The notes: a model not told the origin generated them from the letters alone. Shown: positions 15,475-23,294, counted from the stretch's first letter. The stretch is 34,733 nucleotides of DNA from a bacterium (GCA_025774845.1 JALGZP010000024.1:1-34733); one strand, 5' to 3'. Program-made: numbers and translations.

Positions 15475-16888
15475 CAGAACCATAGGTGCAATAGTCGAGG
15501 AGGTACTGCGAAAGCTTAAGTCTGAGGGTGTAGATGAGACGCCGCAGACGACGGCGTCAAGGGGTGGCGGAGCGTTCGGCACGATCGCCGATGCGCTGAG
15601 TGCGGCGGAGAAAGCCCACCTGGATCTGGTTGATGTCCCACTTGAAACCCGTAAGAAGATCATCGGCGCCATGCGCCGGACTTCGATCGAGCATGCCGAG
15701 GAGTTATCAAAACTTGCCGTAGATGAGACCGGGCTTGGCAGGTACGAAGACAAGGTGAAGAAGAACCTGCTGGCTGCCACGAGGACCCCCGGAATCGAGG
15801 ACCTGGTGCCTGATGCAATCTCGGGTGACCACGGGCTCACCGTGGTCGAGCGGGCACCTTACGGGCTTATAACCTCTATCACGCCGTCCACCAATCCGTC
15901 TGAGACCGTGATCAATAACGCGATCGGAATGGTCGCAGGTGGTAACTCGGTCGTCTTCAATCCTCATCCGGGTGCAAGACGCACCACCTTAAGGACTATC
16001 GGGCTTTTGAATTCCGCAATCATGTCAGAAGGCGGACCACCGAACGTCCTGACGTGTGTGGAAGAGCCCACGATAGAAACTGCCCAGGCTTCGATGATTC
16101 ATGAAAAAGTGAGACTGGTCGTCGTGACCGGTGGGGGGGCGGTCGTAAGGGAAGCGATGAAGTCGGGCAAGAAGGTCATCGCGGCGGGGCCCGGCAATCC
16201 GCCCGTAGTGGTGGATGACACCGCGGAGATCGCTAACGCGGCCCGGCATATCGTCAACGGCGCCTCACTTGACAACAACATCATCTGCATCTGTGAGAAG
16301 GAGGTGCTTGCCGCCGACGGCATCACCGACGAGCTCAAGCGGAGGATGGTCGATGAGGGAGCCGTCGAGCTTAAGGGTGGGGACCTTGAGAAACTCAAAG
16401 ATCTCGTCATAAAAGAAGACAAGGGACCCTCCAGGCATGCGGTGACAAAGCGGGAGTATGTCGGCAAGGATGCCGGGGTCTTCTTATCCGAAATCGGTGT
16501 GAAGAGTGAGTCCGGGGCGCGGCTCATCATATGCGAGGTACCGGTGTCACACCCGTTTATGTGGACGGAGCTTCTGATGCCTATCCTTCCGATTGCGCGT
16601 GTGCGCGATGCGGATGAAGGCATCAAGCTTGCCAAAGAGGTCGAGCACGGCTTCGGGCATACCGCGCTCATGCACTCGACCGACATAACCAAGCTCTCCA
16701 AGATGGCAAGGTTCATCGGCACCACCATATTTGTTAAGAACGGGCCCTCATACGCCGGGCTCGGATTCGACGGTGAAGGCTTCACGAGTTTCACCATCGC
16801 AAGCCCCACAGGCGAGGGGCTTACCTCTGCACGCACTTTCACGCGTATGAGAAGATGCGTGCTTGTTGATTATTTCCGGATCATCTGA
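15464..16888 (+). CDS. CoA-acylating aldehyde dehydrogenase of the BMC (PduP/EutE-like)
   Basis: Oxidises a short aldehyde with NAD+ and CoA to acyl-CoA, the signature enzyme of metabolosomes. The 474-residue protein begins with MLDDRTIGAIVEEVLRKL, an amphipathic helix typical of BMC encapsulation peptides. A Gly-rich linker follows. Catalytic Cys275 lies in LDNNIICICEKEV; PSTNPSE and HPFMWTELLMP are family motifs. ATG 15464 is chosen because it gives the helix; the longer frame begins well inside the BMC-P gene. The substrate is probably the aldehyde released by the aldolase at the end of the operon (lactaldehyde or glycolaldehyde, inference). Its NADH product needs reoxidation inside the shell, with no alcohol dehydrogenase available here. 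Confidence 0.94.
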   Translation: MLDDRTIGAIVEEVLRKLKSEGVDETPQTTASRGGGAFGTIADALSAAEKAHLDLVDVPLETRKKIIGAMRRTSIEHAEELSKLAVDETGLGRYEDKVKKNLLAATRTPGIEDLVPDAISGDHGLTVVERAPYGLITSITPSTNPSETVINNAIGMVAGGNSVVFNPHPGARRTTLRTIGLLNSAIMSEGGPPNVLTCVEEPTIETAQASMIHEKVRLVVVTGGGAVVREAMKSGKKVIAAGPGNPPVVVDDTAEIANAARHIVNGASLDNNIICICEKEVLAADGITDELKRRMVDEGAVELKGGDLEKLKDLVIKEDKGPSRHAVTKREYVGKDAGVFLSEIGVKSESGARLIICEVPVSHPFMWTELLMPILPIARVRDADEGIKLAKEVEHGFGHTALMHSTDITKLSKMARFIGTTIFVKNGPSYAGLGFDGEGFTSFTIASPTGEGLTSARTFTRMRRCVLVDYFRII

Positions 16889-16899
16889 GGTCACTTCGA

Positions 16900-18240
16900 T
16901 TGGCAAGAGATTTCCCGTATTCGAAAGATGAGGTAGTAAATAAGATCTTCGATGCCGGCGTCGTTGGTGCCGGAGGTGCAGGGTTCCCCACGCACGTGAA
17001 GGCGGGGGCCCGTGCCGATATCGTGATCGCAAACGGCTGCGAGTGTGAACCCCTTATCCAGTCCGATCGCCACGTCTTAAGCGCCTGCGCCGACGAGGTC
17101 CTTGACGGGCTCCTGATTATGATGCTGGCCACCGGTGCGGGCAAGGGGTATGTCGCCTTGAGGGAGGGCATGCCCGAGGCCCAGGACATCATCGAGAAAA
17201 AGGCCGGGGGAATTGCAGGGGTCGAGGTTGCCACAGTGGTCAATACCTACCCTGCGGGGGACGAACACATACTGGTTTATGAGATAACCGGGCGGGCGAT
17301 CCCCCAGGGAGGCATACCGCCCGATGTCGGTGTCGTCGTATCCAACGTCAATACGCTTGCTAACGTGAGACGCGCGCTCGCCGGGGAGCCGGTCACTTCA
17401 CGGGTCGTATCGGTGTGCGGGGACATACAGAATCCATGCATAGTCGAGTCACCCCTTGGGGTAACGGTGGGAGATCTCCTGCGTATTACCTCAAACGATT
17501 CCGGTCTTGACCGGAAGGGCATACTCTTATCCGGTGTGATGATGGGCGAGTATTGTACGGATCTTCTGCGTCCGCTGGATAAGCGAATGGGAGCAGTGGT
17601 GGTCTTACCTCGGGATAATCAGGTCATTGTGCGGAAGTCACTTCCAGTTGAAACCATAATCAGACGAGCCGCCTCGGTTTGCTGCCAGTGTACGCTCTGT
17701 ACCGAGCTCTGCCCGAGGCATCTTATGGGTCATGCCATCACCCCGCATAAGGTAATGCGGGCCATATGCTGGGATAGATCGTTCGTACCCGATCTCGGTG
17801 GGGCGCTCTTTTGCTCGGGATGCGGGCTCTGCGGCGTGTATGTCTGTCCGATGCTGCTCTCACCGGACAGGATAAGCTACATCGTAAGAGCCGAGATGGC
17901 CGACCGCAAGGTCAAGGCCGAACGGCCGGAAACGACACGGGTCGAACCCGTAAGACCGCACAGGCTCATTCCCCATCAGCGGATCGTGGAGCGAACCGGG
18001 CTTGCGCCTTATGAGCGCGATCTTAAGTTCGTGGGTGCCCTGGAGGCAAAACGTGTTACTATACCGTTGACTCAGCATTTCGGTGTACCGGCCAGGCCGG
18101 TTGTCGCGGTCGGTGACAGCGTCAGGCGGGGCCAGTTGATCGGTGATGTCAAGGAAGGTGCGATTGGCGCACGAGTCCACGCAAGTATCGATGGGGTCGT
18201 GGTGAGCGTCAATCACAGCATAGTGGTTGAAGCGAAATGA
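16900..18240 (+). CDS. PduS/RnfC-like flavo-iron-sulfur electron-transfer protein
   Basis: A 446-residue relative of RnfC and PduS. GAGGAGFPTHVK (residues 23-34) and NGCECEPLIQSD mark the flavin/NADH-binding 51-kDa-like domain, followed by an SLBB-like region. Two [4Fe-4S] motifs follow: CQCTLCTELCP near residue 260 and CSGCGLCGVYVCP near 305. A C-terminal barrel-sandwich domain reads VAVGDSVRRGQLIGDV. In B12-dependent Pdu systems PduS reduces cobalamin, but no B12 enzyme is present here. A role passing electrons from NADH to the BMC-T pore is therefore inferred. The start is TTG 16900 with GAGGTCA upstream, and the stop overlaps the BMC-T start (ATGA), which supports a physical partnership. 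Confidence 0.9.
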   Translation: MARDFPYSKDEVVNKIFDAGVVGAGGAGFPTHVKAGARADIVIANGCECEPLIQSDRHVLSACADEVLDGLLIMMLATGAGKGYVALREGMPEAQDIIEKKAGGIAGVEVATVVNTYPAGDEHILVYEITGRAIPQGGIPPDVGVVVSNVNTLANVRRALAGEPVTSRVVSVCGDIQNPCIVESPLGVTVGDLLRITSNDSGLDRKGILLSGVMMGEYCTDLLRPLDKRMGAVVVLPRDNQVIVRKSLPVETIIRRAASVCCQCTLCTELCPRHLMGHAITPHKVMRAICWDRSFVPDLGGALFCSGCGLCGVYVCPMLLSPDRISYIVRAEMADRKVKAERPETTRVEPVRPHRLIPHQRIVERTGLAPYERDLKFVGALEAKRVTIPLTQHFGVPARPVVAVGDSVRRGQLIGDVKEGAIGARVHASIDGVVVSVNHSIVVEAK

Positions 18241-18794
18241 ATGAAACAATCGAAGCCATAGGGCTTGTCGAACTCAACAGCATCGCGGCAGGTATTACGA
18301 CCTGTGACGAGATGGTCAAGGTGGCGCCCGTTGTACTGATAGCGGCCATGACCATCTGTCCGGGTAAGTACATATCGCTTGTGGGTGGTGAGGTGTCGGC
18401 AGTTGATTCATCCGTAAAGCGCGGCGCCGAGGTCGGAGCCGAGTGGGTGGTCGACCGGCTCTTTATCCCGCACATCCACTCTGACGTCTTCCCGGCCATA
18501 ATGGGTACAGCCGAGGTGGATGAACTCAGGGCCCTCGGCGTGATCGAGACCTTCTCAGTTGCCGCATCGGTCATTGCGGGTGACGGTGCCGCCAAAGCCG
18601 CGAAGGTGAAGCTCACCGATCTCAGGCTTGCACAGGGTCTTGCGGGCAAGTCCTTCGTTACCATGACGGGTGATGTCAGTGACGTAAGGGCGGCTGTCGA
18701 TGCAGGTGTCGCACTCATAAAGGAAAGCGGTATGCTCGTCAAGTCGGTCGTTATACCTCGACCGCACGACGATCTAAAGAGTAAGATGAGGTAA
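18237..18794 (+). CDS. BMC-T shell protein, PduT-like (tandem BMC domains)
   Basis: A 185-residue protein with two BMC domains in tandem, forming a pseudohexameric trimer. The first domain has IGLVELNSIAAG and MTICPGKYISLVGGE; Cys41 matches the PduT pore cysteine whose three copies bind a [4Fe-4S] cluster on the three-fold axis. The second has LGVIETFSVAASVIAGDGAAKAAKV and ends VIPRPHDDLKSKM. It starts within the stop codon of the PduS-like gene. In Pdu shells PduT binds PduS, so this pair is a candidate electron conduit through the shell. It is the only BMC-T in the operon. Confidence 0.94.
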   Translation: MNETIEAIGLVELNSIAAGITTCDEMVKVAPVVLIAAMTICPGKYISLVGGEVSAVDSSVKRGAEVGAEWVVDRLFIPHIHSDVFPAIMGTAEVDELRALGVIETFSVAASVIAGDGAAKAAKVKLTDLRLAQGLAGKSFVTMTGDVSDVRAAVDAGVALIKESGMLVKSVVIPRPHDDLKSKMR

Positions 18795-18797
18795 GCC

Positions 18798-19061
18798 ATG
18801 CACATAGCCAGAGTCATAGGTACGGTGGTCGCGACCAGGAAAGTCGAGCAGCTCGAGGGCTCGAAGTTGATGGTTGTTCAGGCACTGAGTCCCGAAGGTG
18901 AACCGACCGGGCGTCCGCTGGTTGCGATCGATACCGTGGGCGCGGGACCGGGTGACATCGTCTACTATGTTCGCGGCAGGGAGGCCGCGCACACACTGGA
19001 GGATAAGTTCAATCCTGCCGACGCCGCAATAATGGGAATCGTCGACAAGGTCGATCTCTAA
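18798..19061 (+). CDS. BMC-P vertex protein 2 (EutN/CcmL family)
   Basis: 87-residue pentamer-forming vertex protein: MHIARVIGTVVATRKVEQLE, LVAIDTVGAGPGDIVYYVRG and IMGIVDKVDL. ATG 18798 lies three bases after the BMC-T stop, so translation is probably coupled. It is shorter at the C-terminus than the other two copies. The ARVIGTVVATRK segment is close to BMC-P 1 at 15178, pointing to a family expansion within the operon. Confidence 0.95.
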   Translation: MHIARVIGTVVATRKVEQLEGSKLMVVQALSPEGEPTGRPLVAIDTVGAGPGDIVYYVRGREAAHTLEDKFNPADAAIMGIVDKVDL

Positions 19062-19064
19062 ACC

Positions 19065-19349
19065 ATGTATATCGCCAAAGTGATAGGGGATGTCGTCTCG
19101 TCCGTAAAGTATGAGACGCTTCACTCGCACAAGTTACTGATTATCCAGCCACTCGATCCCGACGGTACGCACGCGGGCGAGCCTCTGATGGCCATCGACA
19201 TGGTCGATGCGGGAAAGGGCGACATCGTTCTTATCGTTGACCAGGGGACGGCGGCGAGACAGGTTCTCTCGCAGGAGTTTCCGACAATACGAACCCTGAT
19301 TCTCGGAATCGTAGACCGGATAGACGTAAGCGGGGGGACGGCCGGATGA
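19065..19349 (+). CDS. BMC-P vertex protein 3 (EutN/CcmL family)
   Basis: 94-residue vertex protein: MYIAKVIGDVVSSVKYETL, LMAIDMVDAGKGDIVLIVDQG and LILGIVDRIDV. It is the most divergent of the three copies: the usual TRK is SVK and the usual GAG loop is DAG. It starts three bases after BMC-P 2 and its stop overlaps the aldolase ATG. Three BMC-P genes occur in planctomycete/verrucomicrobial and some other aldolase-type compartments. Confidence 0.95.
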   Translation: MYIAKVIGDVVSSVKYETLHSHKLLIIQPLDPDGTHAGEPLMAIDMVDAGKGDIVLIVDQGTAARQVLSQEFPTIRTLILGIVDRIDVSGGTAG

Positions 19350-20128
19350 GGCGGATGCTTTCGGTTGAGGAAGCCGGTGAGGGGATCCTCCATGCCGCCC
19401 GGCGAATGTATGAGCGCCGTTATGTTGCGGCCAACGACGGTAACCTTAGCGTAAGGATATCCGACGACCGGCTGGTGGTAACTCCCACGGGGATGAGCAA
19501 GGGTTTCATGTCGAGAAGTGATCTTGTCGTGACCGATATGAAGGGTGAGAGGGTTAGCGGCAAGCGAAAGCCCACCTCAGAGATCATGATGCACATCAGA
19601 GCTTACGAGCTGCGTGATGACATTGGCTCGGTCGTCCACGCCCACCCGCCGTACGCCACGGCGTTTGCAGTTGCGGGAATACCGCTGGTCGAATGCGTGC
19701 TCCCCGAGGTCATAGTCTCGCTCGGTTCTATCCCGCTGGCTGACTACGGGACGCCCTCCACGGAAGAGGTGCCGCGCTCTATCGAAAGCGTGGTGACGAG
19801 ATCGGATGCGTTGCTCCTGAGGAACCACGGCGTGATGACGGTTGGAAATTGTGTGCTCGATGCTTATCATAAACTTGAAACTGTAGAACACTTTGCCGAG
19901 ATTACATTCATAGCGAGACATCTTGGAAGCGTGAGTTCGCTTGCGCACGATGATGTGAGGAAGCTAGTTGAAGTGAGAGCGGCAGCGGGCGGTGGGAGTG
20001 TTTACCCGGGTTGTGAGGAGTCCGGCATCTGCGGAGTTCCTCAGGGTGCCGACCAGACCGAACTTGTAAAGATAATAGTTGAGGAAGTGGTCAAGATCTT
20101 AAGGGAAGGTGGAAATGCGCTGGACTGA
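19346..20128 (+). CDS. Class II aldolase (fuculose/rhamnulose-phosphate aldolase type), BMC cargo
   Basis: Zinc-dependent aldolase (260 residues) of the AraD/FucA family, expected to split a ketose 1-phosphate to DHAP and an aldehyde. AANDGNLSVRI is the family N-terminal motif. The zinc and catalytic residues are seen as PTSE, the HAH of VVHAHPPYATAF, and LRNHGVMTVG. After the enzyme domain a Gly/Pro-containing linker leads to a C-terminal amphipathic helix, LVKIIVEEVVKILREG, that closely resembles the dehydrogenase encapsulation peptide. Class II aldolases with C-terminal peptides are known in planctomycete-type compartments. The true sugar (fuculose, rhamnulose, ribulose or other) cannot be read from sequence. 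It overlaps BMC-P 3 upstream and proS downstream. Confidence 0.92.
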   Translation: MRRMLSVEEAGEGILHAARRMYERRYVAANDGNLSVRISDDRLVVTPTGMSKGFMSRSDLVVTDMKGERVSGKRKPTSEIMMHIRAYELRDDIGSVVHAHPPYATAFAVAGIPLVECVLPEVIVSLGSIPLADYGTPSTEEVPRSIESVVTRSDALLLRNHGVMTVGNCVLDAYHKLETVEHFAEITFIARHLGSVSSLAHDDVRKLVEVRAAAGGGSVYPGCEESGICGVPQGADQTELVKIIVEEVVKILREGGNALD

Positions 20129-21836
20129 GTACTTCTTACCAACACTAAAGGAAACGCCTTCAGAGGCGGATACACAAAGCCACAAGCTGATGCTAAGGGC
20201 GGGGCTGATTCGAAAAGTCTCATCAGGAGTCTACAATCTCCTGCCGCTGGGTAAGCGTTCGGCGATGAAGGTTGAGAACATCGTAAGAGAAGAGATGAAC
20301 CGGATCGGAAGTCTTGAGATCCTCATGCCTATCTTGAGCCCGGCCGAGCTCTGGACGGAGAGCGGCAGGTGGGATGTCTACGGGAAAGAGCTGATGAGGG
20401 TCAAGGACAGGCACGACAGGCTCTTCGCCCTGGGTCCGACCCACGAAGAGGTCGTGACTGATATCATCAGGCATGATGTGCGTTCCTACAGGCAGATCCC
20501 ACTCACGCTCTACCAGATCCAGACCAAGTTCAGGGACGAGGTAAGACCCCGCTTCGGTGTGGTGAGGGCGCGGGAATTCATGATGAAGGATGCCTACAGT
20601 TTTCATCGGGATGAGACTTGTCTTGCCAAGACCTACGAGAAGATGTATGAGGCCTATACCCGCATTTTCAAGCGGTGCGGTCTCACGTTCGGAGTGGTGG
20701 AGGCCGATTCGGGCGCGATCGGCGGTGACGTGACCCATGAGTTTATGGTCTTCGCCGAGACCGGCGAATCACAGGTCTTCGCCTGCGAGTGTGGTTATGC
20801 GGCGACGAGTGACAGCGCCGAGTGTGAAGTAGTCTGTCCTGAAACCGGCGATGATGCGAAGCCCGTTGAAAAGGTGAACACTCCGGATATGAAGACGGTC
20901 GAAGAAGTGACGGAGTTCCTTAAGAAGAAGCCGTCCGATCTCTTGAAAACAATCATCTACAATGTCGACGGCAGCTATGTTGCGGTGCTTATCAGAGGAG
21001 ACCGGGAGATCAACGAGATCAAACTCGTCAAGGTGCTGGGAGCGGTCAACATCGATATGGCCTCACCGGCCGAGATAGAGAAGCTGACCGGCGGTCCGCT
21101 CGGGTTTTCGGGTCCGGTCGGGCTTAAGGGTGCAAAGGTCGTTGCGGACACCACGGTTGCCGGTATGACCAACATGGTGACCGGTGCCAACGAGGCCGAT
21201 ACCCATCTCGTCAATGTCAACCGGGGACGCGACTTCGAGGTGGATGAATTCTATGATCTGCTGGAGGTAGTGGCCGGAGATCCGTGCAAAAGATGCGGGA
21301 AGCTTCTTTCCACGTGGAGAGGTATAGAGGTCGGCCAGGTATTCAAACTCGGAACCAAGTATTCGGAGATAATGAAGGCCACGTTCCTCGATGAGAAGGG
21401 TGAAGAGAAACCCTTTGTCATGGGTTGCTACGGCATTGGCATAACGCGTACGGTCGCGGCCGCTATCGAGCAGCATAACGATAAGGACGGAATCGCCTGG
21501 CCCATAAGCATAGCGCCGTTTGAAGTTCATGTACTTCCTACTAACGTCACCGAGCCCGATCTTAAGACCACGGCCGAAGCCATCCATGACGGTCTCACCG
21601 AGAAGGGCATAGAGGTACTCCTGGATGACAGAGATGAACGTCCGGGTAACAAGTTTAAGGATGCCGATCTTGTCGGATTTCCCCTGCGGGTGACGGTGGG
21701 GGAGAGGGCCGCAAAGGAAGGCAACGTGGAGTTACGGATACGAAAGACCGGCGAAACGACCAAGATACCGAAAGACGATGCCGTAAGGGTGATAAGTGAG
21801 GTCGTAGCAGAGGAGAAGAAAAAACTCGTTCCCTAA
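20115..21836 (+). CDS. proS: Prolyl-tRNA synthetase, bacterial type
   Basis: Class II synthetase (573 residues) charging tRNA-Pro. MRWTEYFLPTLKE is the standard N-terminus; ATG 20115 is chosen over GTG 20109 because it matches this and AAGG/AGG elements lie just upstream. Motif 1 surrounds LMPILSPAELWTESGRW, and motif 2 is FRDEVRPRFGVVRAREFMMKDAYSFH. The editing insertion domain lies roughly at residues 225-385, and the GCYGIGITRTVAAAIEQ block is motif 3. The anticodon-binding domain ends the protein. The gene overlaps the aldolase by 14 bases and no promoter is visible between them, so an essential housekeeping gene appears tied to the BMC operon. Confidence 0.97.
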   Translation: MRWTEYFLPTLKETPSEADTQSHKLMLRAGLIRKVSSGVYNLLPLGKRSAMKVENIVREEMNRIGSLEILMPILSPAELWTESGRWDVYGKELMRVKDRHDRLFALGPTHEEVVTDIIRHDVRSYRQIPLTLYQIQTKFRDEVRPRFGVVRAREFMMKDAYSFHRDETCLAKTYEKMYEAYTRIFKRCGLTFGVVEADSGAIGGDVTHEFMVFAETGESQVFACECGYAATSDSAECEVVCPETGDDAKPVEKVNTPDMKTVEEVTEFLKKKPSDLLKTIIYNVDGSYVAVLIRGDREINEIKLVKVLGAVNIDMASPAEIEKLTGGPLGFSGPVGLKGAKVVADTTVAGMTNMVTGANEADTHLVNVNRGRDFEVDEFYDLLEVVAGDPCKRCGKLLSTWRGIEVGQVFKLGTKYSEIMKATFLDEKGEEKPFVMGCYGIGITRTVAAAIEQHNDKDGIAWPISIAPFEVHVLPTNVTEPDLKTTAEAIHDGLTEKGIEVLLDDRDERPGNKFKDADLVGFPLRVTVGERAAKEGNVELRIRKTGETTKIPKDDAVRVISEVVAEEKKKLVP

Positions 21837-22090
21837 CTCGAAAGAGAATTTACCCTCTTCGCCAGCCTTGATTTCTTCCGTGCAGCGTTCCGCCAATGGA
21901 TGACATGCTTCTTCGCTGCGCGGTCTAATGCAGACTCCGCACTCGAGAGGTGTTTCGCTGCCTCCTCACCGGTCTCCGCCGTCCTCACCTTCTTGACAGC
22001 GGTCTTCACAGCCGACTTGACAGCCTTGTTGGCCTCTCTTCGCTTCTTATCCTGTCTGAGTCTCTTTTTTGCGGACTTATGATGTGGCAA
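21833..22090 (-). CDS. rpsT: Small ribosomal subunit protein bS20
   Basis: 85-residue 16S rRNA-binding protein: MPHHKSAKKRLRQDKKRREANKAVKS is split here as MPHHKSAKKRLRQ and basic helix, with AAKKHVIHWRNAARKKSRLAKRVN at the end. The start codon is TTG with AAGGAGGG seven bases upstream. In E. coli the UUG start of rpsT takes part in autoregulation; whether that holds here is unknown. Its stop overlaps the convergent proS stop. A near-consensus promoter lies about 30 bases upstream, giving a short leader. Confidence 0.97.
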   Translation of the reverse strand: MPHHKSAKKRLRQDKKRREANKAVKSAVKTAVKKVRTAETGEEAAKHLSSAESALDRAAKKHVIHWRNAARKKSRLAKRVNSLSS

Positions 22091-22119
22091 ACGTATTCCC
22101 TCCTTAGGGCTTTTCGGTC

Positions 22120-22148
22120 AATATAACAGCCCCCACATCTTATGTCAA
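22120..22148 (-). promoter_or_regulatory. Promoter of rpsT
   Basis: On the minus strand a perfect TTGACA (22143-22148), a 17-base spacer and TATATT (22120-22125) lie upstream of the TTG start. One of the best promoters in the window, as expected for a ribosomal protein. Confidence 0.8.
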
Positions 22149-22156
22149 CAAGTAAC

Positions 22157-22181
22157 GACCCGTGGGGTCAGGTCTTGAATC
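22157..22181. repeat. REP-like fragment near rpsT
   Basis: GACCC-GTG-GGGTC is a small hairpin (22157-22169) followed by AGGTCTTGAATC. The GGGGTCAGGTCTTGA string resembles ends of palindromic repeats associated with REP-associated transposases. The resemblance is from memory, and no transposase gene is present. Confidence 0.35.
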
Positions 22182-22193
22182 TAAGCGTCATAC

Positions 22194-23294
22194 CTATATC
22201 GTGAACTTGCCGTTTCGGTAGATCACCTTGCCATCGGCCTTTATCTCGCCGCCCTTCTTGAGATCGCAAATCATGTCCCAGTGAAGCGCGCTGATGTTCT
22301 TGCCACCGGCTTCGGGGATAGAGGCTCCGACCGCCATGTGACACGTGCCGCCGATCTTCTCATCGAAGAGAATGTTTCTTGTGAAGCGCTTGATGTCGTA
22401 GTTGGTTCCGACGGCAATCTCACCGACAAACCTGGAGCCCTTGTCGAGATCGAGCATCGCCTTAAGAAAGGCCTCATTCTTGCCGGCCTTCTGCTTGACT
22501 ACCTTGCCGTTCTTGAACTCAAGACGGACGTCTTCAACCTCACGGCCCATGTAACATGCCGGGAAACTGAAGTGGATGTGCCCCTGTACAGTGCTTTCAA
22601 GCGGACTCGTGAATATCTCCCCGTCCGGGAAATTCTCGGTGCCGGCACAGTTAACCCACTTGCGTCCCTTGACACGCATCTTAAGATCGGTCCCAGCGGC
22701 CTGGATGTGAAGCCGGTCGATGCGGTTGAGGATTCGGATCAGACGGGCCTGCTCTTTGGCTACCTTTTTCCAGTGCTTAACCGGATCACCCTTATCGACA
22801 TGCCCGGCCCTGTAAACGAAATCTTCGTATTCGGAGAGTGACATTTCGGCTTCCTGGGCATCGGCCAGGGTCGGGAACTGCGTGCCCACCCAGGAAAGCG
22901 ACTTGTCTGCTATCCGCTTGAACATCTTCTTGATAATGGGGCCCATGCTCTTACGTTGAAGGGCTTGCCGCTTCGGGTTTACACCGGATAAGTACTTGGT
23001 GTTCTCCGTTCCCCAGATGGCCACTAGGGCGTCCATCTTGTTGGATGCAGTCCTGATCAGCGGGCTGATGTATTTGAGCTGAGCGTCACTACCTTGTCTG
23101 AGCAGGATCTCATCCGTATCCGGTATCTTCATCTTGGTGTAGGGGTGTGCACCGATCTTTACGGCCTCTTCGAATACGGCCTTAATCAGAGGCAAGGCGG
23201 AAGGCTCGCCCTGGATCTGAATCAACTGTCCCTTCTTGAGTTTGATCGAATAGTGAAGAAGCGTTCTAGCCAGTCTCTGAATCCGTTCGTCCAT
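22194..23294 (-). CDS. M29 family aminopeptidase (thermophilic AmpT/AmpS type)
   Basis: Metal-dependent cytoplasmic aminopeptidase (366 residues) releasing N-terminal amino acids from peptides. The family's metal ligands are all visible: Glu in NFPDGEIFTSP, Glu in VGEIAVGTN, His in GGTCHMAVGAS, and His and Asp in SALHWDMIC. ATG 23294 is preferred to a GTG nine bases earlier because GAGGTGA is placed correctly only for the ATG. The gene is not in an obvious operon; the next gene upstream, also on the minus strand, is 154 bases away. Length is slightly short of the 400-410 residues of characterised members. Confidence 0.92.
   Translation of the reverse strand: MDERIQRLARTLLHYSIKLKKGQLIQIQGEPSALPLIKAVFEEAVKIGAHPYTKMKIPDTDEILLRQGSDAQLKYISPLIRTASNKMDALVAIWGTENTKYLSGVNPKRQALQRKSMGPIIKKMFKRIADKSLSWVGTQFPTLADAQEAEMSLSEYEDFVYRAGHVDKGDPVKHWKKVAKEQARLIRILNRIDRLHIQAAGTDLKMRVKGRKWVNCAGTENFPDGEIFTSPLESTVQGHIHFSFPACYMGREVEDVRLEFKNGKVVKQKAGKNEAFLKAMLDLDKGSRFVGEIAVGTNYDIKRFTRNILFDEKIGGTCHMAVGASIPEAGGKNISALHWDMICDLKKGGEIKADGKVIYRNGKFTI

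Noticed and set aside
16900..18240. Annotation of the PduS-like protein as cobalamin reductase
   Set aside because: No B12-dependent dehydratase, reactivase or adenosyltransferase is in the operon, so only the general electron-transfer role is supported.
13838..20128. Classification as a Pdu, Eut or glycyl-radical compartment
   Set aside because: None of the signature enzymes (diol dehydratase, ethanolamine ammonia-lyase, glycyl-radical enzyme and its activase) is present.
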